A stretch of DNA of 32,750 nt, taken from NCBI GenBank assembly GCA_000739535.1, contig DF820465.1, forward strand, positions 1-32,750, written 5' to 3'. The notes beneath the pieces were generated by a model that saw only the letters and a program-made list of their open reading frames with translations, was not told where the DNA came from and made no database searches. Made by a program: the position numbers and the translations under genes. Positions 26,001 through 32,743 of this stretch are shown one piece after another. Position 1 is the first letter of the stretch; each line of letters starts with the position of its first letter. This stretch comes from Candidatus Vecturithrix granuli. GTDB taxonomy: Bacteria > Moduliflexota > Moduliflexia > Moduliflexales > Moduliflexaceae.

Positions 26001-26780
26001 ATCTCCAGATAGAAAGATTCGTTCTCCTGGAAGCGCAAATTTTAGCATAAATTCGGCTTCCGGCTGATCGTGCGCAATAAACAGTAATTTTCCTATTTTT
26101 CTTAATTCAGTGCTAAGAGCGAAGCACTGTTTTTGCCACAGAACAGAATCAAAATTTCCACACAGATCATAATGCCCTCCTAATGCCATCAAGTTCACGC
26201 CGATAACCTCATTGGTCGACACACTTATATGACACCGGCAGGCTGCCAGAAATGCCGGGCAGGGCAGCGTTTCATGCGGAAGTTGCAACACCTTGAGTAA
26301 ATGATCAGCCACAGGATCGCGCACGGTTGTCAGAGCCGCCCTGTCTGAGGCGGCTTTCGCAAATTGAACGCAGTCCGCATCATGCAGAAAGGCGTCACCC
26401 ATATCGCCCCAGGGTTGACAACTCCCAGCGCCAAGATTGATAAAAACCGGACGGCCCTCCTTGTTTTTCAGGATACGTTCTTTCCACATCCATTGATGCC
26501 ATGCGCTATTCAATGACGTTGATTGTCCATTCAATAAATGCCAATAGACCGGAGCGCCGCTTTGAATGAACAGATCGGAGTCCCAATATTTATCCTTAAC
26601 AATAAATGTCTCGTTTTCATCAGGAGTGTGCAGGGAAGCTTCCGAAAGTTTGTGGACATATAATGGCGTATATGTCATGTTCAATCTATCCAGAACTGCC
26701 CGGATCCCTTCTCGGATGAATTCATCACCGACGTTCACTCTACGTGATGTTAAAAAACCAATTTTACATACCATCATCAA
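23100..26780 (-). CDS. Polysaccharide pyruvyltransferase / methyltransferase / GT9 / coiled-coil fusion
   Basis: A 1226-residue multidomain protein. Residues ~4-340 match the polysaccharide pyruvyl transferase family (IGFLTSRRVNVGDEFIREGI at the start, HIVVANRVHGAVCAAGFGVP near the end). Residues ~430-600 form a class I methyltransferase (MRVLDFGSELSPMPWFFASL, FDVVTSFSVIEHQ, VARVLNPGGTLAISFD). Residues ~635-1000 are a GT9 ADP-heptose-type glycosyltransferase (IPRFDTFGDIVLLQG, KQWPAEHFAAGLAELEK, LGNDTGLMHFAAALNIPVFA). Residues ~1025-1226 are a 21-residue repeat (ETDRAERLKVIQQLQTSLSES type), three heptads each, predicting a long coiled coil, then a short basic tail. Three enzymes in one chain would couple sugar addition, methylation and ketal-pyruvate capping, and the coiled coil may set oligomer state or chain length. 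The start overlaps wzt by 17 bases; several Met codons (26780, 26777, 26774) are possible. Confidence 0.85.
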   Translation of the reverse strand: MMMVCKIGFLTSRRVNVGDEFIREGIRAVLDRLNMTYTPLYVHKLSEASLHTPDENETFIVKDKYWDSDLFIQSGAPVYWHLLNGQSTSLNSAWHQWMWKERILKNKEGRPVFINLGAGSCQPWGDMGDAFLHDADCVQFAKAASDRAALTTVRDPVADHLLKVLQLPHETLPCPAFLAACRCHISVSTNEVIGVNLMALGGHYDLCGNFDSVLWQKQCFALSTELRKIGKLLFIAHDQPEAEFMLKFALPGERIFLSGDWRDYFDVYAACHIVVANRVHGAVCAAGFGVPAIILGNDTRAMIGDYIGIPRYHVRELDVIEVIQHVRKFLDTRDDERSRLLGLRDTTINRYKNLLAPIIEQVNVSLQNTMKSRREQPVPLLALVSVAEVKSEKFVRFMQQLNALAAQFSLRTFTNWSKVWEYPWLWFHGLSSLDWPNMRVLDFGSELSPMPWFFASLGAQVTLVETDAQWIPTWEKIKQETGLTVDWRIVTDEILPFADDAFDVVTSFSVIEHQSDKVRAVNEVARVLNPGGTLAISFDICEPDMGMTFPEWNGKALTMKEFEEWIWNHPAFDNDGQQPHWNIEDCAEFIQWHLQSAPHHNYVVGAAILTKQHADMKNQTEKQVNVEQFDLQSCRNILIPRFDTFGDIVLLQGFLQALLDFVPDARITLLVREGYDQLQSLFPERVQWRTIRIHPYKNEPNQENVLSFLNTFQDDSYDLLLTTAYNRTWIDDLLAVRCSSARRITAGHGHEMTAELQKTLTALGQAFSRCPYDEIVLVEERSHETAKYQVLWERLSGQTSPLPQPQLVIPPDIETRAEEILADFQLPAGRFIFCCPAGIATVRIKQWPAEHFAAGLAELEKIYDMRALLIGHTSEKPILDNVLEFARQYGANPVCWIGKDGEIPLIAALAQKACCYLGNDTGLMHFAAALNIPVFAIFGGGHWPRFAPCTTRGRVFVAPLPCFYCSWNCLFNETYCINSLPAELILQHIMPIVDDILQGKGDYKVVEEKGTYEQLFNFCIKTVEFLKYSETDRAERLKVIQELHEQLAEIDTDRANRLKVIEELQMRLTESETDRAERLKVIQELHEQLAEIDTDRANRLKVIEELQTHLTESETDRAERLKVIQQLQTSLSESETDRAERLKVIQQLQTSLSESETDRAERLKVIQQLQTSLSESDTDRAERLKVIEELQTRLTESETDRVRIQQQLNELQQKLFVKVFRRLHLV
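23150..23700 (-). repeat. In-frame 63-bp tandem repeats encoding a coiled coil
   Basis: About eight full units plus a partial one of 63 bases encode the 21-residue repeat ETDRA(E/N)RLKVI(Q/E)(E/Q)L. Three adjacent units (about 23270-23455) are nearly identical in DNA, while the first four alternate two types (ETDRAERLKVIQELHEQLAEI and DTDRANRLKVIEELQ). This suggests both 126-bp and 63-bp duplication steps. The array is likely variable in copy number. Confidence 0.85.
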
Positions 26781-28104
26781 TTTTTCGATACTCTATTTTC
26801 ATAGGTAATTGCGCAATTCCATAAAAGGGAAAGATTTGGGTGGCATCAGCCGTGACGACCAGCGGACCTAATTGTTCATGTCTATCTTGAACATAACCTA
26901 TATTGGGATTGTGGTCGGTAGACGGTTCTGATGTCCCCAAACTGAAGGTGTATTCGCCTGGCTGCACATTCAACGCCAGTTTCAATATGACGATCATTTG
27001 TTCTCCATCCGCAAGGTCTGGTAAATGTATTCCTAATTGACGCGTTCCGGCTGCAAACACAAGATTTCCTAAGCGATCAAAGAGATGAATACCCGCGCTC
27101 GGTTCAACAATGGCTTCATTTGCCTGGAGCAAGAGGGAAAAGATCAAATGCTGCAACATTTCTACTTGCATGGTATCGCGTCCCAGGTTATCAGTTACGC
27201 GCGCGGCAAGTAGCTCGATCCCACGGGTGCCATGTCTGTGGGTTGAATGTTGTAAGATATTATGTTCAAGAATACGCTCAACATCGTAAAAATCATTTGA
27301 CACGAAAACATCTATAGGCTTAATAGAAGGACGGTCTTCTGGATATGTTTGGGTCTTTACACCAGGCTTTTCACCGATTGTTCCAAAATAACGGCTGACG
27401 GCTTCTTGCGCGTCTCCTAAGAAGACCACCTGTCCCTTTTGTAACAGGCATGCTCGTTGACACAAATTTTGGACTGCGATCGTATCATGCGAAACAAAGA
27501 GGCACGTCGTGCCTTTTGCGATAATTTCGCGGATTCGGGCAAAACACTTTTGTTGGAAGAAGACATCTCCCACGCTCAACGCCTCATCCACGATCAACAC
27601 ATCCGGGTCCACGCACACCTGCACCGCAAAGGCCAAACGTACATACATGCCGCTGGAATAGGTTTTGACGGGCTGGTCAATAAACTCGCCGATGTCGGCA
27701 AAATCCACAATCTTATCAAAGCGGGCGTCCATTTCGGCTTTGCTGAAGCCTAAAATCGCGCCGTTCAGATACACATTCTGCCGCCCCGTATATTCAGGAT
27801 TAAATCCGGCACCAAGCTCAAGCAGGGCGGAAATCCGGCCTTTGACCTCGACGGTCCCGGCGGTTGGTTTCAAAATCCCACACACGATTTGGAGCAGGGT
27901 AGATTTGCCGCAGCCGTTCCGGCCAATAACCCCCACGGCTTCTCCTTTGTGCACATCAAAGGAAACATCCTGCAAGGCATAAAAGGCATGGTGATACTTC
28001 TTGCGGAAGGGATGCAGAGCTTCTTTCACCCGATCAGCATGGCTATTGTACAACTGATATGTTTTAGTGATATTTTTGACGCTGATGACAACTTCGTCAC
28101 TCAT
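26764..28104 (-). CDS. wzt: ABC transporter ATP-binding protein with Wzt C-terminal domain
   Basis: A 446-residue ATPase for ABC-dependent polysaccharide export. Walker A is GRNGCGKST (61-69), the signature region KTYSSGMYVRLAFA, Walker B VLIVDEALSVGD, followed by the switch His in LFVSHD. Residues ~265-446 are a beta-rich Wzt-type C-terminal domain (HSTHRHGTRGIELLAARVTD, GEYTFSLGTSEPS). In E. coli O8/O9a this domain recognises the modified non-reducing end of the glycan before export, so its presence points to a terminally capped polymer. It starts 16 bases after wzm and overlaps the next gene by 17 bases. The C-terminal domain will be the specificity determinant. The same N-terminal motif (KxYxLYxS) recurs in a broken copy at 31381-31476. 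Confidence 0.92.
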   Translation of the reverse strand: MSDEVVISVKNITKTYQLYNSHADRVKEALHPFRKKYHHAFYALQDVSFDVHKGEAVGVIGRNGCGKSTLLQIVCGILKPTAGTVEVKGRISALLELGAGFNPEYTGRQNVYLNGAILGFSKAEMDARFDKIVDFADIGEFIDQPVKTYSSGMYVRLAFAVQVCVDPDVLIVDEALSVGDVFFQQKCFARIREIIAKGTTCLFVSHDTIAVQNLCQRACLLQKGQVVFLGDAQEAVSRYFGTIGEKPGVKTQTYPEDRPSIKPIDVFVSNDFYDVERILEHNILQHSTHRHGTRGIELLAARVTDNLGRDTMQVEMLQHLIFSLLLQANEAIVEPSAGIHLFDRLGNLVFAAGTRQLGIHLPDLADGEQMIVILKLALNVQPGEYTFSLGTSEPSTDHNPNIGYVQDRHEQLGPLVVTADATQIFPFYGIAQLPMKIEYRKIDDGM

Positions 28105-28120
28105 ACAATACTAGCTGCTC

Positions 28121-28951
28121 TTACAACACGTCAGCGAAATGGGGTTTTAATTTCTTAAAAATCAATGCTCCGGCAAACATTGTGAAAGCGGCCACAATCC
28201 AAAAATACAGAGTTTGATAAGGATGTTTCCAGAAGGGCAAAAAATAGATAAACGATTCCCGGTAGCCCTGCACAATGTAAAACATTGGATTCAGCTTAAA
28301 AAATATCCGTATCTGCGGCGGCATCATCTGAAGATCCCAGAAGATTGGGGTGATCCAGAACCCAATCTGGAGGATCACGTTCACAATCTGGCCGACATCG
28401 CGAATAAACACGTTTAAGGCAGACACCGCCCAGCTCAAACCCAGAGCCAACACACACAAACAGGCCAGATAATACAAAAATTGGAGATAATAGCCGCTCA
28501 CCGGCATCTTCTGCAACAGAATTAAGCCTATTAACACGACTAAAAATATCGCATGGGTAATCAAGCTTGACAAAATTTTGATAACCGGCAGGATGTTAGG
28601 ATAAAATAAGGTTTTTTTAATCAAGTGCGCATGAACAAGGATAATCCCGCTCGAACCATTGACGATATCGGCAAATATATACCAACTCGTCATTCCGGCG
28701 GTCAACCAGACTACAAAGGGCACATCATTTTTCGGCTGTACCTTGAACCCGACACTAAAGATGACCCAGTACAGCGTAATCATGACCACTGGCTGCACAA
28801 AGGCCCAGATAAACCCCAGCACTGAGCCGATATACTGAGTCTCCACTTCGCGTTTTGCCATGGAGCAAATCAGGTAACGCTGCACGAAGATCAAGCGCAA
28901 ATACAAATAAAAGTTCTCTATATACGCATAGATGCGTGATAAAATGACCAT
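28121..28951 (-). CDS. wzm: ABC-2 type polysaccharide/polyol phosphate export permease
   Basis: A 276-residue integral inner-membrane protein with about six hydrophobic segments. The N-terminal cytoplasmic amphipathic part (YLRLIFVQRYLICSMAKREVETQYIGSVLG) and FIWAFVQPVVMITLYWVIF are typical of Wzm/KpsM-like ABC-2 permeases. The PIFWDLQMMP stretch and the LNPMFYIVQGYRESFIYFLP segment match the family's later conserved region. With Wzt it would move the lipid-linked glycan across the inner membrane. An AGAGGA ribosome binding site precedes ATG 28951, which comes only 3 bases after the fcl stop, so it is cotranscribed with fcl and wzt. Confidence 0.92.
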   Translation of the reverse strand: MVILSRIYAYIENFYLYLRLIFVQRYLICSMAKREVETQYIGSVLGFIWAFVQPVVMITLYWVIFSVGFKVQPKNDVPFVVWLTAGMTSWYIFADIVNGSSGIILVHAHLIKKTLFYPNILPVIKILSSLITHAIFLVVLIGLILLQKMPVSGYYLQFLYYLACLCVLALGLSWAVSALNVFIRDVGQIVNVILQIGFWITPIFWDLQMMPPQIRIFFKLNPMFYIVQGYRESFIYFLPFWKHPYQTLYFWIVAAFTMFAGALIFKKLKPHFADVL

Positions 28952-28954
28952 GCG

Positions 28955-29887
28955 TTATCCTCTGTGTGTGGCTTCGAACCAGGCGTAGGTCTTGCGAATG
29001 CCATCAACTAAAGGCGTTTTGGCCTGCCAGCCTAGTTGCTGAATTTTGCTGACATCCAGCAGCTTGCGCGGCGTGCCATCTGGTTTGGTCGCATCAAAAA
29101 CTAATTTACCTTGAAAGCCGACAATATCTCGAATCAGTTCCGCCACTTCTCGGATCGAGATTTCCTTGCCCACCCCGACATTGATGATTTCCGGATCATT
29201 ATAGTGTTCCATCAAAAAGAGCAAGGCATCGGCTAAATCATCGACAAACAAGAACTCACGCAATGGTCGTCCGGTGCCCCATAGCACCACTTCCGGCGCA
29301 TTGCCCTGTTTAGCGTCATGAAATTTGCGGATCAACGCCGGCAGCACATGCGAAGATTGCAAGTCGAAATTATCATTGATCCCATACAGGTTTGTCGGCA
29401 TCGCGGAAATAAAGTTTACACCATATTGTCTGTGATAGGCCTGACACATTTTAATGCCAGCAATTTTGGCGATGGCGTAAGCGTCGTTAGTCGGTTCGAG
29501 TTTGCCATCCAGCAAATAGTCTTCCTTGATCGGCTGGCGGGCGAATTTGGGATAAATACAGGAACTGCCTGTGAACAACAGTTTCTTGACTTTGCACTTA
29601 TACGACGCATGGATCACGTTTGCCGCAATCATGACGTTATCATAAATAAATTCGGCCGGATAGGTCGAGTTCGCCATGATGCCCCCAACTTTGCCGGCTA
29701 CTACAAACACATAGTCAGGCTGTTCCTGCTCAAAAAACCGATCAACATCCGCCTGAATCCGTAGATCTAATTCCTGCGAGGTTCGCATCACAAGATTATG
29801 AAACCCTTGCTGCTGCAATGCGCGCAGCACGGCTGATCCAACCAGCCCGCGATGGCCTGTGATATAAATTTTTGCCTGTTTTTCCAT
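28955..29887 (-). CDS. fcl: GDP-L-fucose synthase
   Basis: A 310-residue short-chain dehydrogenase/reductase. The NADP-binding loop is [10 protein letters not shown] (11-20). Catalytic residues are S108/S109 in TGSSCIYP and Y137-x3-K141 in DAYAIAK; C110 and H180 ([10 protein letters not shown]) match the epimerase acid/base residues described for E. coli Fcl. It converts GDP-4-keto-6-deoxymannose to GDP-L-fucose by 3,5-epimerisation and reduction. Length and motif order are full. GAGGAG lies 8 bases upstream of ATG 29887. It heads the tightly packed fcl-wzm-wzt run. The usual partner gmd (GDP-mannose 4,6-dehydratase) is not in the window and must be elsewhere if the pathway works. Confidence 0.92.
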   Translation of the reverse strand: MEKQAKIYITGHRGLVGSAVLRALQQQGFHNLVMRTSQELDLRIQADVDRFFEQEQPDYVFVVAGKVGGIMANSTYPAEFIYDNVMIAANVIHASYKCKVKKLLFTGSSCIYPKFARQPIKEDYLLDGKLEPTNDAYAIAKIAGIKMCQAYHRQYGVNFISAMPTNLYGINDNFDLQSSHVLPALIRKFHDAKQGNAPEVVLWGTGRPLREFLFVDDLADALLFLMEHYNDPEIINVGVGKEISIREVAELIRDIVGFQGKLVFDATKPDGTPRKLLDVSKIQQLGWQAKTPLVDGIRKTYAWFEATHRG

Positions 29888-29928
29888 AAAGGCATCTCCT
29901 CTATATTTTAGGGAACTACGGGAATTTT

Positions 29929-30030
29929 ATAGCAACCCTAAATGATTTTTGTCTCGACGCCCCGCTCGACAACCGCCCGGTCACTGAGCGGAGTCGAAGT
30001 GAGCGATTACAACTGATTTAGGATCGCTAT
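29929..30030. repeat. 100-bp palindromic element, copy 2 (MITE-like)
   Basis: This is a full-length inverted copy of the element at 12911-13010. The ends ATAGCAACCCTAAATGAT and its inverse at 30010-30030 form terminal inverted repeats of about 20 bases with some mismatches. It lies in the 290-base gap between the GT4 gene and fcl, upstream of fcl on its coding strand, where it could insulate or alter transcription of the export operon. The remainder of the gap (30031-30177) is AT-rich with no clear gene. Confidence 0.75.
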
Positions 30031-30177
30031 TATGTAAGGAGGATTTAATTTCATGTGACACCCGATTTTCATCCTCCCTAAATGAAATCATGTCGTGTTA
30101 ATATACAAAGATTCCCCTCACATCCCTTATCCTATAAGGAATTCTTATCGGTCGTTCTTCAGAAAAAAACACTTTTT

Positions 30178-31368
30178 TTATTGATATTTTTTGTCAACCT
30201 TTTTTATAATGCCCTCATAAAACATTTCTAGTTCTTGCACAATACGCACTTTATCAAAATGCCTGACCGCGAACGCCCTGGCGCCTCTTGATAAGGTTTG
30301 CGCTAACTCCTTATTCTCTCTGATCATTTTGATCGCGCGTACAATTTCAGCGGCATCGCCTGTTTTCAGCAAAAAGGCCTCCTTCTGATCTTTCAACACC
30401 CACCCGATGTTTGCCTGAGGAGCCACCACGGGTTTTCCTGTGGCTAAGAATTCAGGAATCTTGGAGGGCAGCCGGTACTCATTAAATCGGTCAGATTTGC
30501 CTGGTTGAATGAGGATGTCGGCGATGGCGAGTAAGGGAGGGATTTTTTCTCCCGGCAGAAAGCCCAATTCAACAACATATTGCTGCAGCCGGGATTGATC
30601 TTCTCCTAAAAAGTCGCAATAATTCGTGCCTGTTCGGACAAGCCGTACCGGGATTCCTTCCTGATTTGCTGACGCGACTGCCATATACAAACTTTTTACT
30701 TCATCGGCATTGGCCAGATGAACATTTCCGGTATAAGTCAGCACCAATTCATCCTCCGCTATCCCCAACTCTTGCCGTAATGCAGCATATTGAGGTCGCG
30801 CTCCGAATTTCTCAACCTCAACAATCGGCCACAGGAGAAGCGCAGGCGTATGCTGCGGCACGAATTCGCGCAGCGACTCGATAATGAGCGTTATTCCGTC
30901 GGCTTCATGCAAAAATGTTTTATACCGTAAAGGATGAATAAGACTTTTAGGAATATGTCTTCGTCTGTACCACCCCCACACAGAGCGAAATTTGGCAATT
31001 GACATATTGAGATATCTTTCGAGAAGCACTTCTTCATGATCTTCTAAATGAATAATGAGTCTGCTGGAAGGGTACTTTTTTTTCAATTGCGTCCACTGCT
31101 GCCTGACCACCTCGCGGGGCGTCCAGACATGAATAATATCTGGCTCGCGTCCGTGTAAAAATTGAACGTGGGAGGTCAGCATCTCAGCGTATATCACCGG
31201 CGTATAGAACATCTGGCCGGAAAGATATTGTTGCGCAGTTTCCTTGTGCTCAGGCACCGCGACCATACAATCATATCCGCGTTCACACAAAGCGTTCGCG
31301 AAATGATGAATATGGATCGCGCTGTTAGCGATAAAGGTATTGTAAAGCACAAAAAGAATATTCAACAT
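30178..31368 (-). CDS. GT4-family (group 1) glycosyltransferase
   Basis: A 396-residue GT-B enzyme. It starts MLNILFVLYNTFIANSAIHI, a strand/loop start; DIIHVWTPREVV and LIIHLEDHEEVL follow in the N-terminal domain. The C-terminal Rossmann half has LVLTYTGNVHLAN, then ADILIQPGKSDRFNEYRLPSKIPEFLATGKPVVAP, with the family's acidic pair before the conserved GKPVV turn. The extended reading frame to TTG 31380 adds only four residues, and ATG 31368 begins the conserved segment. No strong ribosome binding site is visible. A 3' remnant of a different ABC gene's start lies immediately upstream (31381-31476), so the original upstream context of this gene has been deleted. It may be transcribed from within that remnant. 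Confidence 0.88.
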   Translation of the reverse strand: MLNILFVLYNTFIANSAIHIHHFANALCERGYDCMVAVPEHKETAQQYLSGQMFYTPVIYAEMLTSHVQFLHGREPDIIHVWTPREVVRQQWTQLKKKYPSSRLIIHLEDHEEVLLERYLNMSIAKFRSVWGWYRRRHIPKSLIHPLRYKTFLHEADGITLIIESLREFVPQHTPALLLWPIVEVEKFGARPQYAALRQELGIAEDELVLTYTGNVHLANADEVKSLYMAVASANQEGIPVRLVRTGTNYCDFLGEDQSRLQQYVVELGFLPGEKIPPLLAIADILIQPGKSDRFNEYRLPSKIPEFLATGKPVVAPQANIGWVLKDQKEAFLLKTGDAAEIVRAIKMIRENKELAQTLSRGARAFAVRHFDKVRIVQELEMFYEGIIKKVDKKYQ

Positions 31369-31380
31369 GGATTCAGACAA

Positions 31381-31476
31381 TCAGCGCAAGGGGCACAGTG
31401 CCTCTTTCAGCAGCGCCTGGGGCGAATCGTAGAGATGGTAGATTTTAGTCAAATGGTCAATGGTGATAATAGTCAT
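31381..31476 (-). pseudogene. Truncated start of a second Wzt-type ABC ATPase
   Basis: The 31-codon frame MTIITIDHLTKIYHLYDSPQ, continuing ALLKEALCPLR, then TGA, aligns with the first 34 residues of the wzt product (VVISVKNITKTYQLYNSHAD, RVKEALHPFR) at about half its positions. Everything from the Walker A onward is gone. The GT4 gene begins 12 bases after the stop. DNA identity to wzt is too low for a recent duplication, so it is the relic of a different Wzt allele or an earlier export operon. It starts 2 bases after the HEPN gene's stop. Confidence 0.7.
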
Positions 31477-31478
31477 AG

Positions 31479-31925
31479 TTATGCAGCATCGCTTGCGGTC
31501 GGAGGTTGAGGCAGCGGTTCTTCTTCTACGCTTTTTAGCCGGGCGCAAACGGTTGTATAGATGTCCTGGGCAAACTGATAAAATTCGCGGGCGTCTTGCA
31601 ATGTCGGCTTGCCGTTGGGCAAGAGGCCGAATTCGCCGGGATAACGGGAATCTATATACAACAGGTTGAGCCGCCGCAATATCGCCTCGTTCATGTGGAG
31701 TTGAATGGCGGCATCTGACGGGAGTAATTTCTCTAAACGAAGCAGATCATGAGTTTTAGGAAATCCGACGCCGTATTCTTCCAGGAGAGCTTTCAAACAT
31801 TTTTCAACTGCCTGTTGCGCATGAAACGCGGTCACATTGGTCAAATGTTCCTGACGAAAAAGCTGTTCGATCACTTCCACGTCATCGTGAGCGGCCTTCA
31901 GCCACTCGTTGGTTAGTGTTTTCAT
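31479..31925 (-). CDS. HEPN-domain protein (toxin-like partner of MNT)
   Basis: A 148-residue helical protein of the PF05168-type HEPN family. The first helix is LTNEWLKAAHDDVEVIEQL, then FHAQQAVEKCLKALLEEYG, FPKTHDLLRLEKLLP, and LLYIDSRYPGEFGLLPNGKP, the conserved order in this group. The C-terminus (SVEEEPLPQPPTASDAA) is an acidic, Pro-rich tail not usual for the family. It overlaps the MNT gene by 4 bases (ATGA), so the two are translationally coupled. In such pairs the HEPN protein is an RNase-like toxin or binding partner of the nucleotidyltransferase. Activity is not shown by sequence alone. A truncated paralogue lies at 32434-32709. Confidence 0.85.
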   Translation of the reverse strand: MKTLTNEWLKAAHDDVEVIEQLFRQEHLTNVTAFHAQQAVEKCLKALLEEYGVGFPKTHDLLRLEKLLPSDAAIQLHMNEAILRRLNLLYIDSRYPGEFGLLPNGKPTLQDAREFYQFAQDIYTTVCARLKSVEEEPLPQPPTASDAA

Positions 31926-32254
31926 AATAACGGGATTCCTTTTCGTAAAATTTCGCGCGCAAACGCGCTCTGCAACGCCACAAATCGGGCATGCATCGGT
32001 TTGGTGTGGACGATGACATCAACCGGAAAACGATCCCGCAATCCATCCAAACACCGATCAACCTTCAGTTTGATTTCCATATTCTGCGCAAAATTCTGGG
32101 GGATAAAATCGTCAGCGGTCACGACTAAGACGTCAACATCACTGTCCTTATTCGGTTCGCCGTAGGCGTAGCTGCCGAAGAGAATCACTTTCTCCGGCTG
32201 CAATGGTTTGAGCCGCTCGAGAATTTCCTGTTTGAGGGATTCCTCTAATTTCAT
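31922..32254 (-). CDS. MNT-type nucleotidyltransferase (antitoxin-like)
   Basis: A 110-residue minimal nucleotidyltransferase. The motif G27-S28-YAYGEPNKDS-D39-V-D41 carries the metal-binding Asp pair, and D79 in RFPVDVIVH is the likely third carboxylate, so the active site looks complete. It overlaps the downstream HEPN gene by 4 bases. The two form the second MNT/HEPN pair of the window, in the opposite orientation to the one at 1498-2398 and not closely related to it (a short PF01909-type core instead of the longer N-terminally extended one). No strong ribosome binding site was seen before ATG 32254. Confidence 0.88.
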   Translation of the reverse strand: MKLEESLKQEILERLKPLQPEKVILFGSYAYGEPNKDSDVDVLVVTADDFIPQNFAQNMEIKLKVDRCLDGLRDRFPVDVIVHTKPMHARFVALQSAFAREILRKGIPLL

Positions 32255-32369
32255 GGCGCGTGTCCTCTTGATGATTTTTCATGCCGCCTTGTCTGCATGT
32301 TTTCTCTGCTGACAGCTTTTGAGAGCCACGTGAGATTTGTCAAGCAGTTTTGCGCGTAAAAATCGCATG

Positions 32370-32450
32370 ACAACAGCGGAAGGGAGGAATCTACGGATTA
32401 GTGGACAGCCCCGCTGCTATCCGGTGTTTCCTTTCATCCGTTGGTGTCTT
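32370..32450. repeat. Dispersed repeat family 1, copy D (short form)
   Basis: ACAACAGCGGAAGGGAGGAATCTACGGATT (32369-32399) matches the core of copies A-C, and the close CATCCGTTGGTGT (32436-32448) is nearly complementary to its start, as in copy C. It lies between the MNT gene start and the truncated HEPN copy and reaches into the latter's last codons, so the HEPN fragment's stop region derives partly from the repeat. Confidence 0.6.
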
Positions 32451-32709
32451 CCGCTGAACCTGTGAGTCGGGTGCAGACGGTAGTGTAAATCTCTTGCGCG
32501 AACTGATAAAATTCGCGGGCGTCTGCCAATGTCGGCTTGCCATAAGGCAAAAGACCGAATTCGCCGGGGTAGCGGGAGTCAATATCGAGTTCGTTAATTT
32601 TCAATAAGGTCTCTTCATCTATGTCAAGAGTTTCGCTAGAAGGCAGTAATTGAAGTAATTTGCTGAGATCATGGGTTTTCGGAAAATTAGGTAGTGGTAT
32701 CCTGTACAT
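32434..32709 (-). pseudogene. N-terminally truncated HEPN paralogue
   Basis: The 91-codon frame contains the HEPN C-terminal two thirds (NFPKTHDLSKLLQLLP, LDIDSRYPGEFGLLPYGKP, REFYQFAQEIYTTVCTRL). This is about 70-80% alike to residues ~55-130 of the intact HEPN protein at 31479-31925, but it lacks the first ~50 residues with the first two helices. The break coincides with the GTTCCC...GGGAAC palindrome at 32716-32743. The window ends 41 bases further, so the missing 5' half could lie beyond the repeat. Its own MNT partner is not seen. Confidence 0.65.
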
Positions 32710-32715
32710 GATGCA

Positions 32716-32743
32716 CGTTCCCTGAGCGAAGTCGAAGGGAACG
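32716..32743. repeat. Dispersed palindrome family 2, single copy
   Basis: CGTTCCC (32716-32722) and GGGAACG (32737-32743) flank TGAGCGAAGTCGAA, the same unit as 4543-4568 in reverse orientation. It abuts the truncated end of the HEPN paralogue, which suggests this element marks a rearrangement point. Confidence 0.7.

Noticed and set aside
30125-30139. CCTTAT-CCT-ATAAGG hairpin after the GT4 gene
   Set aside because: The stem is only 6 bp, AT-rich, and not followed by a T-run on the coding strand, so a terminator call is not supported.
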